Shown: piece after piece, positions 15,396 to 23,931 of the stretch
Layout: every line of letters starts with the position of its first letter
How positions within the stretch are numbered: position 1 is the first letter of the stretch
NCBI RefSeq assembly: GCF_001637325.1
Contig: NZ_LRXL01000026.1
Location: 1,054,001-1,118,000 of the forward strand
Source: Cochleicola gelatinilyticus
GTDB lineage: Bacteria > Bacteroidota > Bacteroidia > Flavobacteriales > Flavobacteriaceae
Direction: 5' to 3'
Length of the DNA: 64,000 nucleotides
Made by a program: the position numbers and the translations under genes
Notes under the pieces: generated by a model
What the model was told of the DNA's origin: nothing
Seen by the model: the letters and a program-made list of their open reading frames with translations, nothing else
Database searches by the model: none

Positions 15396-18224
15396 CTAAA
15401 AACGTATTGAATAGCTAAGGCTGATTTCTTGCCCTGGGTTCCATTTTGAATAAATTTCATCCTGTGCACCAAAAGATTGATATACACTTTCAATGTCATC
15501 ATCCAACAAGTTATCGAACTTAAGAGACAAAGTAGTGTTTTTCTTTTCTCCTAAAACTTTAGACAGGTTAAGTTTTACATTATGAAAAGGTAATGTGAAA
15601 ACATCAGCAACATCTGCCGCTCCTACGATCTCTAAGGTTTTTCCCTGAGTATTATAGAATAGGCCACCTTGCCATCCAGAATCATTATCGTTATAATTAA
15701 ATCCAATATTAATTAGATAGGGTGATTGTCCTTGGAGTTGACGGGTATCCTCTAACATTTCACCTTCTCGTAAGTTGTCTAGTCTTCCTTGTCTTTCATC
15801 GTCACTATACTCTTGTTGAGATTCAATTAAAGAAAAGTTAACATTGAATGATAGATTTTGAAGTCCTTGAATAAATCCTAAGTTTTTACGAACTTCAATT
15901 TCACCACCAAATACATTAGCATCTCCAAGGTTTAATGGTGTGTACTGTCCGTATGCTCTTCGAATAAAGGAAAGTTCTATTGGATCATTAAAGGTTTTAT
16001 AAAAACCACTTAAAGCAAAGAAATCACTACTTTCTCCATATTTTTCGAATCTTAGGTCAAAGTTGTTAATGTAACTAGGCTGTAAATTGATATTACCAAT
16101 AAACGTTGTACTGCTTATAGGATCGAAAATTTCTGCTAAAGAAGCTTCTTTAAATGAAGGTCTTGCAGTAGTTCTTGCATAAGAGGTGCGTATTTTTGTA
16201 TCTCCTTCTTCATTAAGATTGAAGATTAAATTCGCTGAAGGGAAAAAGTCAGATTTGTCGAGGATGGTTGCATTGTTAAAAGCAGAACCATCTTGTCGTT
16301 CTCCTGTGTATGTTAGATCAAATTTTTCAAAACGTACTCCTAATATGGCATTGAACCAATTAGTGATTTTAAATTCTTCTGAAGCATATCCCGCCGCAAC
16401 TGTTATTTCAGAATCAAATGAATCGGAATCGTTAGAGTCTTCTCTAATATAGAAACCACTATTCGTAGCAGGATCATAAATATTCTCATCAGAAAGAATT
16501 TGATTTGGATCTCCCCCTAATGAAGCCGATGGAAAGTTGAGGAGAGCCACAGAATATTTTGTAACCTCAAAATCTCTTTGTTTATAAGTATATGCTCCTC
16601 CAAATTTTGTTTTAGCATCAAAACCAAATAAAGAATGCTTTTTTTCAAGAGCTAGCTTACCAGCCAAACTAATTTCTTCTAAATTTCTATAAAATCGGGA
16701 AGGAATACCAGATTCACTAGGTTCGATAGTAAAAACTTCTTCACCAGTATCTGGATTAGTAGAAACTCTAAAAGGAGTCACTCTAAAATCTTTATCATCG
16801 ATACGCGCTAACGATGGTGATAATTTCCACTCTATTTCCCATTCGTTATCTTCTCCAAGGGAATGCTTACCACTTAACAACCCATTGGTTATAGCTCTTT
16901 CTGTATAAATTAAATTATCTTTTTTTATACTATTGCTACTAATAATAAAATTGCTTTGTCTAAAAATAGATGCTTGAGATTCACCATTTTGTACATGAAG
17001 TACATTAAATCGATATTTAGATTTTTCAGTTTTAAATGACAATCCAGCCAAACCACTAATAAGTACATTATTTACTCCTACTTCTCCATTCTGTGTGATG
17101 TCTGCTCGGAGATCAAAAAGAGATGGGTCTGATTCTACCTTTCGGTAAATTTGACCATTTATGTAGTTATCATAATATGTAGTTTCGTTTTGGTAAGACA
17201 GTGACGCTAGGTATCCAAGTTTATTATCACCAACATCGTATTGATTTCCGGCAGTAGCAGAAAATTTTAAATCCATTAAACTATTATCTCTTTGTGCAGC
17301 TAATCTTGGTTCAAAACGTTGGGTAATTGCTTGAGCTACTTCTTCATTTTGTTGCGGCAAGGGTACTACTTGACCTTCTGCAAGCGGATCACTTCTTAAG
17401 CCATCATCAAACCCAAGAAAATCTGTCGAGCTAGATTCTGATGTTAAGTAATTATTGTTGAAGTGAAAATCTGAGTTATAACTAGCACCAATTGAAAAAC
17501 TATATTCTTCGCGACTAGGAATATCTTTTGTTACAATATCTACCACACCCCCAGTAAAATCGGCTGGTTGATCTGCAGTTGCTGATTTTACAACCAGTAC
17601 ATTTTCCAGTATTTGACTTGGAAATATGTCAAGCTGTAGTGTATTTCTATCGGGATCTAGACCAGGAACATCCATGCCGTTTAGAATCGATTTAGTATAT
17701 CTGTCTCCTAACCCTCTTACATAGACAAATTTTCCACCTTGAATAGAAACTCCAGGAACATTTGTAACAGCACTTGCTACGTTACTTGCTCCTGTAGCTT
17801 TTATGGTTTCTAATGAAAGACCATCCATTAAATTAATAGAATTCTTTTGTAGGCTAAGTACAGCAGATTCGGTGTTTCTTCGTGCGGTGGTAGTAATTAC
17901 TATCTCGTCGAGTTGACCAGCACTTGCCATTAATGTTACTTCAAGATTCGTAGTTGTATTTTCATTAATAACCACATCGGTGATTTCTTTCGTTTGATAT
18001 CCAACAAATGAAAAGACTAACGTATAGGTTCCCGCATCTAACTCTAATGTGTATTTACCTTCAAAATCTGAAGTAGTTCCTGTTTGTGTGTTTTTTACAA
18101 TTATATTAGCAAATGGAAGTACGTCATTATACTCTCCGTCATTTATTTTTCCTGCAACGGTTCCAGTTTGTCCAAAGGTGATATGCACTAAAAAAAGGAA
18201 TACTACTAATAGGATGTTTTTCAT
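15396..18224 (-). CDS. TonB-dependent outer-membrane receptor with carboxypeptidase-like N-domain
   Basis: The 942-residue protein begins with a signal peptide (MKNILLVVFLFLVHITFGQ). A CarboxypepD_reg-like domain follows (about 22-105; GTVAGKINDGEYNDVLPFAN, FVGYQTKEI) and then the plug (about 120-235; FVYVRGLGDRYTKSILNGM, GGVVDIVTKDIP). The rest is a beta-barrel ending in ISLSYSIRF. It is not a full SusC-type receptor, as it lacks the SusC length and a SusD partner. The lipoprotein gene directly upstream (83 bases) is probably its surface partner. The substrate is unknown; the location next to phosphate genes makes a phosphorus compound a candidate. Confidence 0.88.
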   Translation of the reverse strand: MKNILLVVFLFLVHITFGQTGTVAGKINDGEYNDVLPFANIIVKNTQTGTTSDFEGKYTLELDAGTYTLVFSFVGYQTKEITDVVINENTTTNLEVTLMASAGQLDEIVITTTARRNTESAVLSLQKNSINLMDGLSLETIKATGASNVASAVTNVPGVSIQGGKFVYVRGLGDRYTKSILNGMDVPGLDPDRNTLQLDIFPSQILENVLVVKSATADQPADFTGGVVDIVTKDIPSREEYSFSIGASYNSDFHFNNNYLTSESSSTDFLGFDDGLRSDPLAEGQVVPLPQQNEEVAQAITQRFEPRLAAQRDNSLMDLKFSATAGNQYDVGDNKLGYLASLSYQNETTYYDNYINGQIYRKVESDPSLFDLRADITQNGEVGVNNVLISGLAGLSFKTEKSKYRFNVLHVQNGESQASIFRQSNFIISSNSIKKDNLIYTERAITNGLLSGKHSLGEDNEWEIEWKLSPSLARIDDKDFRVTPFRVSTNPDTGEEVFTIEPSESGIPSRFYRNLEEISLAGKLALEKKHSLFGFDAKTKFGGAYTYKQRDFEVTKYSVALLNFPSASLGGDPNQILSDENIYDPATNSGFYIREDSNDSDSFDSEITVAAGYASEEFKITNWFNAILGVRFEKFDLTYTGERQDGSAFNNATILDKSDFFPSANLIFNLNEEGDTKIRTSYARTTARPSFKEASLAEIFDPISSTTFIGNINLQPSYINNFDLRFEKYGESSDFFALSGFYKTFNDPIELSFIRRAYGQYTPLNLGDANVFGGEIEVRKNLGFIQGLQNLSFNVNFSLIESQQEYSDDERQGRLDNLREGEMLEDTRQLQGQSPYLINIGFNYNDNDSGWQGGLFYNTQGKTLEIVGAADVADVFTLPFHNVKLNLSKVLGEKKNTTLSLKFDNLLDDDIESVYQSFGAQDEIYSKWNPGQEISLSYSIRF

Positions 18225-18238
18225 AACTTAACTTTATA

Positions 18239-18268
18239 AACTTGCCCGTTATAAAAAACGGGCAAGTT
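18239..18268 (-). other. Perfect 12-bp hairpin between lipoprotein and receptor genes
   Basis: AACTTGCCCGTT pairs with AACGGGCAAGTT around a six-base loop. No T-run follows on the minus strand, so it is more likely an mRNA stability or processing hairpin than a terminator. It could lower receptor output relative to the lipoprotein. Confidence 0.6.
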
Positions 18269-18307
18269 GACTAATAATATGAGATCAAAATTTAATAAAA
18301 ATGTTTT

Positions 18308-19582
18308 TTAAAGCGCTCCTTTTGAGCTTGCGTATGTCCAAGAGAAAACGCTCATGTTTGCACCACCACTAGTACCTGTAGTTGTCCAGTTAAGAGCTCT
18401 TGTTGGAAAGTCTGGGTTTAAAATTATCTTATCTTCATTTACATCATTGTCATCATTATCATCATCACAGTTTTCAATACATGCTACTTTTTCAGTAAAA
18501 ATGGTATTGTCTGCTCCGTTAAGAATCCAATTTTCAAAGATAATTTTACCGTCTAGGAAGTTTTGAGAAACCTCATTGTTATCTAATTCTACATCTGAAG
18601 ATGCTTTAAAACCTTCTACATAAACGTTGCTTAAAGTTCCCATAGCATTATCTCTTAAATCAGCGTACTCTCCATTTTCAGTAACTGTGTTTCCAAATAA
18701 TGAAATACCGTTTAATGTAAAACTACCTTCTAAAGATCCAGCAGGACCGTCAATTTCTAAACCGTGATCTGAAATATCTCCTAAAACTACAGCTGCATTC
18801 GTCACAGTACCAGAAAAAGCTTCATCAATGTCAAGACCATCATCACCTTGTGCCCATACTAAAAGGTTAGAAGCATTCACAGAACCTCCAAACCACTCGA
18901 TACCATCATCAACATTTCCAACTACTTCAATATTTGAAATTGATGTTCCTGTTCCAACTGCGCCTAGTGTAAGACCATTAATCTCGTTTCCTTCTCCAAT
19001 AAGAGTTCCTCCGTGACGAATTGAGATATAATTTAATGTTCCTGAATCATCAGCATTGTTATTTCCTCCGTACAATCCATTGTTATCACTTGCAGGGATT
19101 CCTTCGATCTGATTTTCAGTAGCATCCCCAGATAATGAAGCTTGCGCTCTTCCTAATACAATAAGACCACCCCAAAGACCACGATCATTTTCAGTTAAGT
19201 TGCTACCTGCAGTTTGTCCAAGCGCTATATTGTCCACAACTGAAGTAAAAATAATAGGCTCGTTAGCAGTTCCATTAGCTTCAATTTTACCACCGCGAGC
19301 AATAATTAAAACAGCTGCATTTGCCTCTTGACCTTGCTGTCCTTTAATTATAGTTCCAGGCTCAATCGTTAATGTTACACCGTCAGTTACGGTTACACGT
19401 CCGTCTAATTCCCAAATTACATCGTTCGTTAATGTCATATTTTCATTTATCTGACCAGATAGAATGGCGTCTGCCACACCTGGATCATCATCAACAGGGA
19501 TAATCCCATTGTCGTCGCTATCACAACCTACTGCGAATAGTACTGTAGAAACGACTAGTACGTTTAAAAAGAATTTTTTCAT
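18308..19582 (-). CDS. Outer-membrane lipoprotein with right-handed beta-helix repeats
   Basis: The 424-residue protein has a lipoprotein signal (MKKFFLNVLVVSTVLFAVGC, lipid Cys20), an acidic linker (DSDDNGIIPVDDDPG), and then repeats of beta-helix character (GVTLTIEPGTIIKGQ, GLWGGLIVLGRA, NGLTLGAVGTGTSISNIEVV, DDGLDIDEA). Near the C-terminus a strongly acidic run (ENCDDDNDDNDVNED) may bind calcium. I do not recognise a named family. It is cotranscribed with the downstream TonB receptor and presumably helps capture its ligand at the cell surface. An 11-bp repeat box lies 62 bases upstream. Confidence 0.75.
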   Translation of the reverse strand: MKKFFLNVLVVSTVLFAVGCDSDDNGIIPVDDDPGVADAILSGQINENMTLTNDVIWELDGRVTVTDGVTLTIEPGTIIKGQQGQEANAAVLIIARGGKIEANGTANEPIIFTSVVDNIALGQTAGSNLTENDRGLWGGLIVLGRAQASLSGDATENQIEGIPASDNNGLYGGNNNADDSGTLNYISIRHGGTLIGEGNEINGLTLGAVGTGTSISNIEVVGNVDDGIEWFGGSVNASNLLVWAQGDDGLDIDEAFSGTVTNAAVVLGDISDHGLEIDGPAGSLEGSFTLNGISLFGNTVTENGEYADLRDNAMGTLSNVYVEGFKASSDVELDNNEVSQNFLDGKIIFENWILNGADNTIFTEKVACIENCDDDNDDNDVNEDKIILNPDFPTRALNWTTTGTSGGANMSVFSWTYASSKGAL

Positions 19583-19615
19583 TTGAATTTGGTTTTTTTA
19601 ATTAATTTCTTGGCG

Positions 19616-19661
19616 CAAAGATGCATACATAGTGTAAAGTGGGTGTTAACTGCAAATTACC
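19616..19661 (-). promoter_or_regulatory. Putative lipoprotein-receptor promoter with 11-bp repeat box
   Basis: Plus strand 19644-19661 reads TGTTAACTGCAAATTACC, 14 of 18 bases identical to TGTTAACTTAATGTTACC at 14817-14834. On the minus strand a -7-like CATCTTTG (19623-19616) starts exactly 20 bases after the box, and a TTG -33 is missing. The layout is the same as at the PiT promoter. Confidence 0.5.
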
Positions 19662-19687
19662 AGTTCATCATTGTAACTTTACCTAAA

Positions 19688-19703
19688 TGTTAAGTCCTTA
19701 ACA
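19688..19703. repeat. 16-bp perfect palindrome in divergent promoter region
   Basis: TGTTAAGTCCTTAACA is 7+2+7 and perfect. It sits between the divergent lipoprotein and dGTPase genes, 64 bases before the dGTPase ATG. It is a plausible dimer-binding site. Confidence 0.45.
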
Positions 19704-19766
19704 TTGCTTGATGATATGGCAGATCATTTCTGAAAGTAGTATCTTGCATTAAAAATATTACGTGCT

Positions 19767-21107
19767 ATGATGCAATGGGAACAGCTGCTTTCATTACAGA
19801 AACAAGGAATACAAAACAAACGATTGCGAATTGAAGAAGACGAAACCCGTTTAGGCTTTGAGGTAGATTACGATCGAATTATCTTTTCTTCAGCCTTTAG
19901 AAGCCTTCAAGATAAAACCCAAGTAATTCCTCTTTCAAAAACATCTTTTGTGCATACGCGACTTACGCATAGCTTAGAAGTTTCGGTAGTAGGAAGATCG
20001 TTAGGGCGCATGGTAGGTAAATCAATTTTAGAAAAACACCCACAATTAAAAATGGTTCATGGGTATCGATTTAATGATTTTGGAGCTATTGTAGCGGCTG
20101 CATCGTTAGCGCATGATATTGGGAACCCTCCATTTGGTCATAGTGGTGAAAAAGCAATAGGAGATTATTTTACCACCGGAAACGGAAAACGTTTTAAAAC
20201 GCAACTCTCCTCTAAAGAATACCAAGATCTAGTCGATTTTGAAGGAAATGCAAATGGATTTAGAATAGTTACCGAATCTAAAAATGGGGTTGAAGGAGGC
20301 CTTCGACTTACTTATGCAACGTTGGGAGCTTTTATGAAATATCCAAAAGAATCTCTCCCAAAGAAACCCACCAAAGATATTTCCGATAAAAAATATGGAG
20401 TATTTCAAACCGATTTAAAAGCTTTTACTGAAGTGGCTAACACCTTAGGATTATTTAAAAGAGGAGCGAAAAACGATATAAGCTACTGCCGTCATCCATT
20501 GGCTTTCTTAGTAGAAGCAGCCGACGATATTTGTTATACAATTATAGATTTTGAAGACGGTATTAATCTCGGACTTATTTCTGAAGACACCGCTTTAGAA
20601 TTCTTAATCAATCTTGTAAAAGATAGAATTCGTACCGAGACCTATAAAAAACTTACCAAAGCTTCCGACAGGTTGGCGTATTTACGTTCATTAGCAATTA
20701 GCACTTTAATTGAAGAAGCAGCGGCAATTTTTATAGCTCATGAAGAATCAATTTTAAAGGGTTCCTTTTCTGAAGCCTTATTAGATAAAAGTAACTATAA
20801 GGCTCAAATAGATGATATTATTAAAGTTAGTGTAGAAAAGGTATACCAAAGTAAAGAAGTGGTCGAAAAAGAAATCGCGGGATATCAAATTCTTTCTGTG
20901 TTATTGGATGCTCTTACTACCGCATGCGAAAATTATTACAATGGTAAAGAGCGGCATTTCGATAGGCTCATAGTAAAAGCTCTTGATGTTTCTATGGAAG
21001 AGGATACTTCTGTTTATACCTATGTAATGAATTGTTGTCATTATATTTCGCGGCTTACCGACGGTAATGCACTTCAGTTATATCAAAAGTTAAAGGGTGA
21101 TCTTTAA
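19767..21107 (+). CDS. dgt: Deoxyguanosinetriphosphate triphosphohydrolase (dNTPase, HD family)
   Basis: The 446-residue protein has the dGTPase layout: RIEEDETRLGFEVDYDRIIF, FRSLQDKTQV, H63 and H68 in HTRLTHSLEV, and the metal-binding H116-D117 in SLAHDIGNPPFGHSGE. The C-terminal helical half carries HPLAFLVEAADDICYTI. It hydrolyses dNTPs (classically dGTP) to nucleosides and triphosphate and so limits dNTP pools. An alternative start one codon later (19770) is equally possible. Confidence 0.92.
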   Translation: MMQWEQLLSLQKQGIQNKRLRIEEDETRLGFEVDYDRIIFSSAFRSLQDKTQVIPLSKTSFVHTRLTHSLEVSVVGRSLGRMVGKSILEKHPQLKMVHGYRFNDFGAIVAAASLAHDIGNPPFGHSGEKAIGDYFTTGNGKRFKTQLSSKEYQDLVDFEGNANGFRIVTESKNGVEGGLRLTYATLGAFMKYPKESLPKKPTKDISDKKYGVFQTDLKAFTEVANTLGLFKRGAKNDISYCRHPLAFLVEAADDICYTIIDFEDGINLGLISEDTALEFLINLVKDRIRTETYKKLTKASDRLAYLRSLAISTLIEEAAAIFIAHEESILKGSFSEALLDKSNYKAQIDDIIKVSVEKVYQSKEVVEKEIAGYQILSVLLDALTTACENYYNGKERHFDRLIVKALDVSMEEDTSVYTYVMNCCHYISRLTDGNALQLYQKLKGDL

Positions 21108-21243
21108 TTTCTATAATACCATTTAACAATAAAAATTTAGTATTAAAGACTAATTATCGATATTTTAGCAATCTAGCCATTAACAACATTAATGGCGTTT
21201 CTATCATTTTCAATATAGAAGCATATTAATTTAAACTCACACT

Positions 21244-23868
21244 ATGAAAAAAGTACTTTACTTAGCTTGTTTTTTTGTTGTAGGTATTGCCGTTGGGCAA
21301 GATTACAATGGAGCAATAAGCAACTATTTAAACAGTAATCAGGCAGAAGCCGGTTTACAAAATGACGACATTACAGATTTTACGATTACCTCTCAGAGTT
21401 TCTCTAAAAGCATGCAGTTAGAAAATGTGTATGTTACTCAGCGCTATCAAGGAATTGATGTTTTTAATACAAGTTCTTCTTTTGCTGTAAAAGAAGGTAG
21501 TGTAGTTACAGCAAATGTGGTGTTTGCTAAAAACGTTTCGAACTTAGTAAATACAACCAATCCAGTTCTTACTGCTGAAGGTGCCATTCAAAAAGCAGCT
21601 TCATTACTTGGAATTTCTTCTCCAGTAAATTTAGAGCTTATCGAAACAAAAGATACACACTCTTTTGAATTTTCGAAAGCAGGAATTTCTTTAGAAACTA
21701 TCCCTGTGCAGTTAGGCTATCTAAAGATGGATGATAATAGCATGCGTTTAGCTTGGCACGTGGCAATTTATACTTTAGATGCCAGTCACTATTATAATGT
21801 AAAAATCGATGCCGTAACAGGAACGATGCTTGACAATCAAGATTTGGTTCTTAACTGTAGCTTTGGTGAGGCTAATCACTCACATGCGTCTAGTGTAGCT
21901 TCAGAAGTTTCAAGTGTATTATACCAAACTTCAAGCGAAGTTGCAACCCCATTAGTTGATGGATCTCAATACCGTGTTTTTCCGTTACCAGCTGAAAGTC
22001 CAAACCATGGAGCACAAGGGTTGGTAACAGAGCCAGCAAATCCTGATGCTTCTCCTTTCGGATGGCATGATATTGATGGCGCTGATGGAGCAGATTTTAC
22101 AATTACTCGTGGTAACAATGTATATGCATATGACGATATAGGAAATAACAATTCACCAGGATCGTCTCCTGATGGAGGAGCAGATCTTGATTTTGACATC
22201 TCTCAAAATGCAGATGGACATCCTATTAATAATTTAGATGCAGCTATCGTGAACTTATTCTATATGAATAATCAAATGCACGATATATGGTACAACTACG
22301 GCTTTGATGAAGCCAGTGGAAATTTTCAAGAAAATGTATATGGCAATGGAGGTAATGGAAGTGATTCTGTTAATGCAGAAGCACAAGATGGTCTCGCACT
22401 AAATAATGCAAATTTCTCGTTAGTACCCGATGGAGTCAACGGGAGAATGCAAATGTTTTTATGGAACGCACCTGCAACCCCAGTGGGAGGTGATGCATTA
22501 ACAATTAATAATGGACCTTTAGCGGGAGATTATTTTGGAACACCAGCTACTTTTGGAACTGTTTTACCTCCTGCTTCTAATCCCTTAACAGGAACATTAG
22601 CATTGTTAGAGGATGATGATTCTGGAGTTTCTACAGATCCAAATGATGCATGTGACCCAGTAATAAATGCTGCAGAATTAAATGGAAATATTGCAGTACT
22701 TAGAAGAGGTGAATGTGAATTTGGTTTTAAAGTACTAGCAGCAGAGAATGCGGGTGCCATCGCTGTAATTGTAGTTAACAATGTGGCAGATACTCCAATT
22801 GTCATGGGACCTGGAGCCAACGGAGCAGGTGTAACTATTCCATCGATTATGGTTACTCAAGCGGATGGTGAGGCACTTATTTTAGCTCTTATGGCAGGAG
22901 ACGATATTGAAGCATCTCTAATGGAAGTACCTCCTTATCAAAAAGATGGTTCTTTAGATAATGGAATTATTGCACACGAATACGGTCATGGAATCTCTTC
23001 TAGACTTACTGGAGGAAGATTTAACCCAGGATGTTTACAGAATCAAGAGCAGATGGGTGAAGGTTGGAGCGATTGGTTTGGTTTAATGATAACTATTGAG
23101 GATGGAGACCAAGGGGCAGATCCAAGAGGTATTGGAACCTACGTGGTAAATCAAGCTGTTGATGGTATTGGTATACGTCCAACACAATACAGTACAGATA
23201 TGTCGATTAATGGTTCTACCTACGAAGATCTTGCAAGTCTGGTGAACGATCCTTCTCCGCATGCAACAGGATATTTGTGGGCAACGATGCTATGGGATCT
23301 TACTTGGGCATTCATAGATGAATATGGATACGATGATGACCTGTTAAACGGAACAGGAGGTAATAACATCGCTATGCAATTAGTGATCGATGGCTTAAAG
23401 TTACAAGGATGTAGCCCTGGATTCGTAGACGGAAGAGACGCAATTCTTTTAGCAGATGAAATGGCAAACAATGGTGATAACCGATGCCTTATCTGGGAAG
23501 TATTTGCGAGAAGAGGAGTAGGTGTTGGAGCAGACCAAGGAAGTTCTAACAGTAGAGCAGATCAAACAATTTCTTTTGATGTGCCTTCAGGTCCAAACTG
23601 TACCCTTTCTGTAGAAGACAGATCACAAGCGAATAACTTTATGATTTATCCAAACCCTACAAACGGACAGGTTAATATTAGAGCGGCAGTAGATGCTGGA
23701 GAAACAACAATCTCAATATTCGATATTAACGGAAGAAAAGTTTATGAAGATCAAATGATTCTTTCAGGAACTGTTACAATTGAACCGCAGAATTTAAAAA
23801 CTGGAGTGTATATCCTTCAATTAGATGGAGAAACATATTCTCAAACATCAAAACTAATAGTTAATTAA
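21244..23868 (+). CDS. Secreted M36 (fungalysin-type) metalloprotease with PA domain and T9SS sorting signal
   Basis: The 874-residue protein has a signal peptide (MKKVLYLACFFVVGIAVGQ) and an FTP/propeptide region (about 20-200). The catalytic M36 domain is interrupted by a PA (protease-associated) insert at about 480-560 (GNIAVLRRGECEFGFK). The zinc motif H578-E-Y-G-H582 and the third ligand E606 (GEGWSDWFG) are intact. The C-terminal about 75 residues are a T9SS type A sorting domain (FMIYPNPTNGQVN, FDINGRKVYED, LKTGVYILQL). It should be exported by T9SS and released or anchored outside the cell to digest proteins. It is a single gene with its own terminator. Confidence 0.92.
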   Translation: MKKVLYLACFFVVGIAVGQDYNGAISNYLNSNQAEAGLQNDDITDFTITSQSFSKSMQLENVYVTQRYQGIDVFNTSSSFAVKEGSVVTANVVFAKNVSNLVNTTNPVLTAEGAIQKAASLLGISSPVNLELIETKDTHSFEFSKAGISLETIPVQLGYLKMDDNSMRLAWHVAIYTLDASHYYNVKIDAVTGTMLDNQDLVLNCSFGEANHSHASSVASEVSSVLYQTSSEVATPLVDGSQYRVFPLPAESPNHGAQGLVTEPANPDASPFGWHDIDGADGADFTITRGNNVYAYDDIGNNNSPGSSPDGGADLDFDISQNADGHPINNLDAAIVNLFYMNNQMHDIWYNYGFDEASGNFQENVYGNGGNGSDSVNAEAQDGLALNNANFSLVPDGVNGRMQMFLWNAPATPVGGDALTINNGPLAGDYFGTPATFGTVLPPASNPLTGTLALLEDDDSGVSTDPNDACDPVINAAELNGNIAVLRRGECEFGFKVLAAENAGAIAVIVVNNVADTPIVMGPGANGAGVTIPSIMVTQADGEALILALMAGDDIEASLMEVPPYQKDGSLDNGIIAHEYGHGISSRLTGGRFNPGCLQNQEQMGEGWSDWFGLMITIEDGDQGADPRGIGTYVVNQAVDGIGIRPTQYSTDMSINGSTYEDLASLVNDPSPHATGYLWATMLWDLTWAFIDEYGYDDDLLNGTGGNNIAMQLVIDGLKLQGCSPGFVDGRDAILLADEMANNGDNRCLIWEVFARRGVGVGADQGSSNSRADQTISFDVPSGPNCTLSVEDRSQANNFMIYPNPTNGQVNIRAAVDAGETTISIFDINGRKVYEDQMILSGTVTIEPQNLKTGVYILQLDGETYSQTSKLIVN

Positions 23869-23897
23869 ACAGTAGCGTTAATTAAGTATATTGATAC

Positions 23898-23931
23898 AGA
23901 GATCGTAGTTCGCTACGGTCTCTTTTTTTTA
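23898..23931 (+). terminator. Terminator of the M36 protease gene
   Basis: AGAGATCGTAG-TTCG-CTACGGTCTCT forms an 11-bp stem (one G-T pair) with a UUCG tetraloop, followed by eight Ts. Confidence 0.88.
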
